Assembly (NCBI RefSeq): GCF_947179515.1
Contig: NC_067476.1
Span: forward strand, 60,356,741 to 60,420,740
DNA length: 64,000 bases
Direction: 5' to 3'
Source: Apodemus sylvaticus
Lineage: Eukaryota; Chordata; Mammalia; Rodentia; Muridae
In this document: positions 59,461-64,000 of the stretch, one piece after another
How positions within the stretch are numbered: the stretch's first letter is position 1
How the letters are laid out: each line of letters begins with the position of its first letter
The notes under the pieces: generated by a model
Told to the model about the DNA's origin: nothing
Database searches by the model: none
What the model saw: the letters and a program-made list of their open reading frames with translations, nothing else
Program-made: the position numbers and the translations under genes

Positions 59461-61240
59461 TGTTCTAAAAATATTACAAAGCACATTAAAAAAATATTGG
59501 GAATAGCTTCTTGTGTGTTGCTGGGATCATCTAGTATTGCTGGATATGTACTGAGCATCTAAGGAACTCGACTCATTAATTCCAAAGCCATTTTAAAGCA
59601 TAACTGACCACTCCTAGGAAGACTCTGATGGCAGCTCTGCAATCTACCTAACCCTTCTTCCCGAGGATTCATTAGAACTCCACTCATACCTGGATCGACA
59701 CATCAACCTGCAGTCGTGAGATACAGCTGTGTCTCAGCTGCCACTCAGAAATCTCATGCTCCATCCCTTTGTGCAAGTTTCTGAGTAACTTCATGGAATG
59801 AACAACCAATGGGAAAAAAGCTACAGCTGTGTTTTATCATGTGTAGGATGTGTTCTTTGGAGAACTTGCAAATTTGGCAAACTGCGAGTTTCCTTCTATA
59901 CATTAACAGAATAAGCTCACATCTGCTGCTGGGAATTTTCTGCTTAATGATTATATCACAAGTTCTAATATTTTGGCTGAAAATATTTTACTTTTTGATA
60001 CTGTCTAGACCAGATTAATAGCCAAATTAGAAAAAAATTCCAATGGTCTGTAAGTGAATTATATCACTGAAATGCTAAATGAATTTATATGACACCTAGT
60101 TCTTAGGTAAAGTGTACAAGTAAAAGCCATTGAAATTGATTATACTATATATTTTTGCATAGAACTCTTTTATAAAAGTATAAGACCAATCTACCTTTAT
60201 GCCTATCACTACATATTAATGTGTTTTATTAAGAAGGTATTAAGGACTCTAGAAATAAGGGGAGTATATTACTATAGAATTTCATGCAGAGTGAGGTTTT
60301 TATGATCTAAGTTTATATGTACTTTTGCTTGTGCATATATAATTCCAAGCTATATATGAGCAAATATAATCAATTTTGTAATTAGACTGAGTTGGTGTAC
60401 AGTTTTATAAACAAACAGGCTCATAATACTCATTGACAGGTCACTTCAAAGTTCTACCTGATTAAGTTTGTCACATAGAGCACACATTTAATTTCAGTGC
60501 CATTGCTTCCCCTGATCCAGAGTCATTGCATCCAAGGACATGGTCAAATTAGGTGTAGTCACATCTCAAGGTTGGTTTTGTTTGGCATCTTGATTGGAAT
60601 TGAACATAAAACAAGCACTCTAACTCATGAATATTCACTTTAAATTAGAGCAAACAGTTATACTACTTTAACTTTACAGGGTTAGCTTTCTATCTTGGCC
60701 AATAAAAATGTTTTTTTTTCTTTTAAAGCATAAACACTCTCGACCCTAAGTATCATTTTTGTGTCTACCACAGCCCAGACTGGACCATCACCCTGATCTT
60801 TCCTGTGGTACTCAAAATATATCGTCATGTATCCACTGAATAGGTAGCATTTATGAAATTATTGTCTTTAGGTAATAGTCTGTAAACATATTTTAAATTA
60901 TCAAGTAGATCTTAAATCTCAAAGACAAAGAATCTCTAGGTTGGAAATTACAAAGTTACACTATTAAACAGCCCCACAAAAAAATCACAAGCCCTGATCC
61001 CTAACTAAGAAGTTATCTTCAACTGGTAACCACACCAAATGAAAAATTAATTTTTTTTCTAATAGAATATCCCTGGGTATGCAAACCAGTCTTAAAGCCA
61101 GGCTCACACCCAGCAGTAGGTGGCCAACATCAAATGTACTCAATGATATTTTCAGAGGGTTTTTTTTTTGTTTGTTTGCTTGTTTTGTAATGCTTTGACT
61201 AATATGTGTCTGGTTTTTTGTTTTTAGATTTCTGTACATG

Positions 61241-61300
61241 TCAGTGAGTGTGTATGTGTGTATGTCTGTGTGTGTGTGTGTGTTTATGTGTGCGTGTGCA
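61241..61300 (+). repeat. (TG)n microsatellite, interrupted
   Basis: TG units with TATG/TCTG/CGTG interruptions, followed downstream by T-rich TTTC/TTTG low complexity (61380-61460). Confidence 0.9.
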
Positions 61301-61477
61301 CATGTGCCTATGCATCTATATTTGCTTTTATGCTTTTCTTTGGTTCTTTGTTTTCAAACATTTGTTTGTTTTGTCCTGTTCAAGTTTGTTTGTTTTTATT
61401 TTAACTTCTTTTCTTTCTTTCTTTTATTTTATTTTTCTCTCTTTTTCTTTCTGTTTTTTTAAGAGTCCTCTTAAAGA

Positions 61478-61600
61478 ATGTGGATTTGCATGGGTATGGG
61501 AGGAATAATCTGGGAGGAGTTGAAGGGAAAGTATAATCAAAATATAGAATATAAAATATATTTTCAATTTATAAAAGAGAAATAATAAATATATTGTAAT
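61478..61600 (+). mobile_element. Old LINE-1 3' tail (Lx-like)
   Basis: GGATTTGCATGGGTATGGGAGGAATAATCTGGGAGGAGTTGAAGGG...TAATCAAAATATAGAATATAAAA matches the purine-rich 3' end of older rodent L1 and runs into A/T-rich tail sequence. Confidence 0.6.
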
Positions 61601-61604
61601 ATAA

Positions 61605-62500
61605 CAGGAAACTGGAAGCTCATTAGAAATAATAAATATTTGGCAAAGTATAAATGAAAATTAACTTCATTTGGTCATTATACAATGTGTACATGTATTG
61701 AGCTGTCATTTTGTATTTTAGAAATATATATTATGTTAACTGAAAATTATAAAAATATAATGGTAGTACTGTTATTAACACTAACATAAAGAAAAAAGTT
61801 GGAAAATTTGTATTAAACTATTTAAAAAGTGGTAGAAGAAACCTTGTATGCTGCCAAATGAAAATTCTAGATCTGATAAGACATAACTGAGAATCCATGA
61901 CTACCAAAAACAATGAGTATCTTCAAAGTTGATTCATAAGGCTTTCCAAAATTAAAACCAAGAAGAGATATAAAAAATGCAGAATGATCATCTCGTATGC
62001 AATATTTAAAGTACCAAAAGAAGCAAATGGATTACTGTTGCTGATAGTGTTTGAGAAGATGCCAGCTGAGTGTCAGGGAATTGAAGGACATATTTAATTC
62101 ATAGAGGTAATCTATGAATTAAAAGAGAAGACTGCCTAGAACAGTAACTTCCTGTGTGAATTTAAACGCAGGAAGGGGGGAAGGGAGTACAAATGGACCC
62201 AGAGGCATCTGATGTCTGCCTCTTTCTGGAGGACAAAAGGAAATTTTCTTGTACCGTTCCCCATTTCTGAGCTTCTTCCCTCTCTCCCCATGCTGGTTAA
62301 CGATAGTGTGCTCTTCTGCACACTAACAGTGCCTTTGCACTGTTCAATTATCACTACTCAGTTATCAAACCCCGTGAGTTCCCATCTCAGAATAAGCTGG
62401 AGCCATCCACTTGCCTTAAAACACTACAATGATCTTACCCCCACTCTCCTCTCTTTCTTGTGCTAACCAGTCATCCTGGCAATTTTTCTGTTTCTTGAAC
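61605..62500. other. Unassigned AT-rich intronic sequence with one perfect hairpin
   Basis: Contains the 13-bp-arm inverted repeat at 62093-62123. Otherwise nothing recognised. Confidence 0.5.
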
Positions 62501-62504
62501 ATGA

Positions 62505-62800
62505 ATGACGCTCTGCAAAGCCTGCCCATTGCCTGGAATGCTCTTCCCCAGATGTCTGTGTGATTTGTTCTCACATCTACAAGTCTCTGCTCAAGGTCCA
62601 TCCTCAGCTGACTACTCTGGTTGCTGTAGTTAATGCCACCAGCCAAGCTCATAACTTCACCCTCTTCTATCTTTTTTGTCATGGTATACTCTACTGTCTA
62701 ACATATTGAATAATAACTTACTTATCGCACTCAATGTTTATTACCTGTTGAATGCACCATAACATCTGCAAGAAGGAAATTTGTCCACCTTGTTGAGATG
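62505..62800 (+). mobile_element. LINE-2 3' end relic
   Basis: CCTGCCCATTGCCTGGAATGCTCTTCCCCAGATGTCTG...TCTCTGCTCAAGGTCC...CATAACTTCACCCTC...TATCGCACTCAATGTTTATTACC...GGAAATTTGTCCACCTTGTTG follows the L2 3' UTR in order (CTGCCTGGAATGCTCTTCC...TCAGCTCAAATGTC...ATCACCCTC...TTGTCTGTCTTGTTC). This is an ancient insertion predating rodents. Confidence 0.75.
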
Positions 62801-62804
62801 AAAA

Positions 62805-64000
62805 CAGTACAAAACAGTACCTATTTCTTAATAGACAAGATCAAAATCCTTCAAGGCAGAAATGTGCTGATGTCCAGTTTGTATAGCTACATGTTTTACA
62901 AAATAATGACAGCCACAGTTTGAATTTTCTAAAAATACTAATATGTTTAGCATCTTCCCGTTTATTAGTCACTGATGCCTTTTAAAACTAACTTTCTCCA
63001 ATATATGTATGTGCCCTGCTAACAAGAACAACAGACAAATAAGCCTTGCGACTTAGAAACCTAAACTCTGACTTTAGCTTACTTCATGATCACAAATAAT
63101 TAAAAAGACAACAACCTCAAACTTTTTAATGAAACACAAAGGGTTAAGGTACTGAAACTCCCAAAGTAACAAGAGTCTCTTTGTGGATAGCATATTGGGA
63201 AGGTCAAGCCGTAAGGTATAATACAGAAGGTTAAGATGGCAATATTTTTTTTGCACTAGCTCAGGAATGCTTTGAAATTTTATTTCATATTTTTATCATT
63301 TTGTTTTACTCTTAGTTTATTTTAAAAGAAAGAACATGAAATGTCCTAAAGATATTAAGACCTTAAACAGAAAGTAAAATCTCTCGTCCCTGACTACCTG
63401 GATAGCACCTTGCCCTTCTTTCTGGAAAGGAAGTTCATACTGCTTCTTCTACAATTTAATCGACATTATCTATGGACATATAATATAACCATTGGGGTAT
63501 TTTATGCCCATCCTTGCTCTGAATAATGACATGTGCTCTTAATTTTATTAACGTATACTTAGGTCTTAAGCTAGATTTGTTCTCAACTAACTTGTAACAC
63601 AGTTACCTAATTTGTACTAATCTAAGTTCTGCCATGTGGTTAGTCACCTCTCCTAGTTTCATGTGGCTGATTTCCTCTATGTCTCCATGCGGAGTCTCCC
63701 GCCTCTGCCTCTTTCCCAGATTTCCTCCTTCAGGTGGATGTTCTACTTTACCACCCTACCTTTTGCTATAAACCACAGGCTTTTAATTTTAACCAATCAG
63801 ACAATGTCTTAGGCAGGCAGTGAAGGACAAAAACACATCTTCACATAGTGTACAAAACATCACGCCAACAATATAAACTAACAGCCATGTACACATCAAC
63901 ACATCTTTACACTGCTGATACTTGATTCCTTCTTGTAATATAAGGAAAACGCAGATTATAGCTGTCTCACAAATTTTCACAGGGCAAAGGTTTGAACTTG
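62805..64000. other. Unassigned intronic sequence to the window edge
   Basis: About 1.2 kb, AT-rich. No exon of Pde1a and no transposon recognised. Confidence 0.45.

Overview
The window is a piece of a rodent, most likely rat (Rattus), genome lying inside one protein-coding gene. That gene is Pde1a, encoding calmodulin-dependent 3',5'-cyclic nucleotide phosphodiesterase 1A, and it is read on the minus strand. Two internal coding exons are visible, both with canonical splice sites. The upstream exon (22899-23012, 114 nt) encodes the C-terminal half of the first calmodulin-binding site and the helix after it. The downstream exon (949-1131, 183 nt) encodes the autoinhibitory segment and the second calmodulin-binding site. 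They are joined by an intron of 21,767 bp. All three observed boundaries have the same codon phase, so both exons are symmetric. Everything else is intron: 1-948, 1132-22898 and 23013-64000. I found no first exon, promoter, other gene, tRNA or rRNA. The alternative PDE1A amino-termini are therefore probably to the right of the window.

The rodent assignment rests on B1, B2/B3-, B4- and ID-type SINEs, rodent-type LTRs and L1 3' ends. The L1 3' UTR endings (AATAAAGAAAATATC type, and the C/T-rich inverted copies) and the exon residues KKKPEEKPKFRSIVHAV fit rat better than mouse from memory. No database was searched.

Layout. 1-1131: exon end plus the first SINE fragments. 1.7-5.5 kb: B3-like SINE, two minus-strand L1 3' ends (the one at 4270-4939 is young, with a perfect 15-bp target duplication), B1 copies and a GATA array. 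10.2-12.4 kb: an ERVL/MaLR-like element with two same-orientation LTR-like ends and a non-coding interior, with a B1 nested in the right end. 13-23 kb: scattered SINEs, an ID, a MIR and a repeat-poor block. 23-28.3 kb: a second cluster with a 180-nt pure pyrimidine tract (GAA on the gene's sense strand), L1, CA arrays, an LTR and an old L1. 28-50 kb: sparse old SINEs, an old minus-strand L1 and an LTR. 50-62 kb: L1 3' ends, compound TC/AC and TC/TG arrays, MIR and L2 relics. 62-64 kb: an L2 3' end, then unassigned sequence.

The points most worth a second look are few. A GA/CT microsatellite is the only clear polypyrimidine tract of the upstream exon. Two residue differences fall in or beside the autoinhibitory segment. 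There is a long intronic GAA tract. The 17-bp duplication around an A-only insert may record a poly(A)-only retroposition. Eight short perfect inverted repeats are present. I see no new gene system here.
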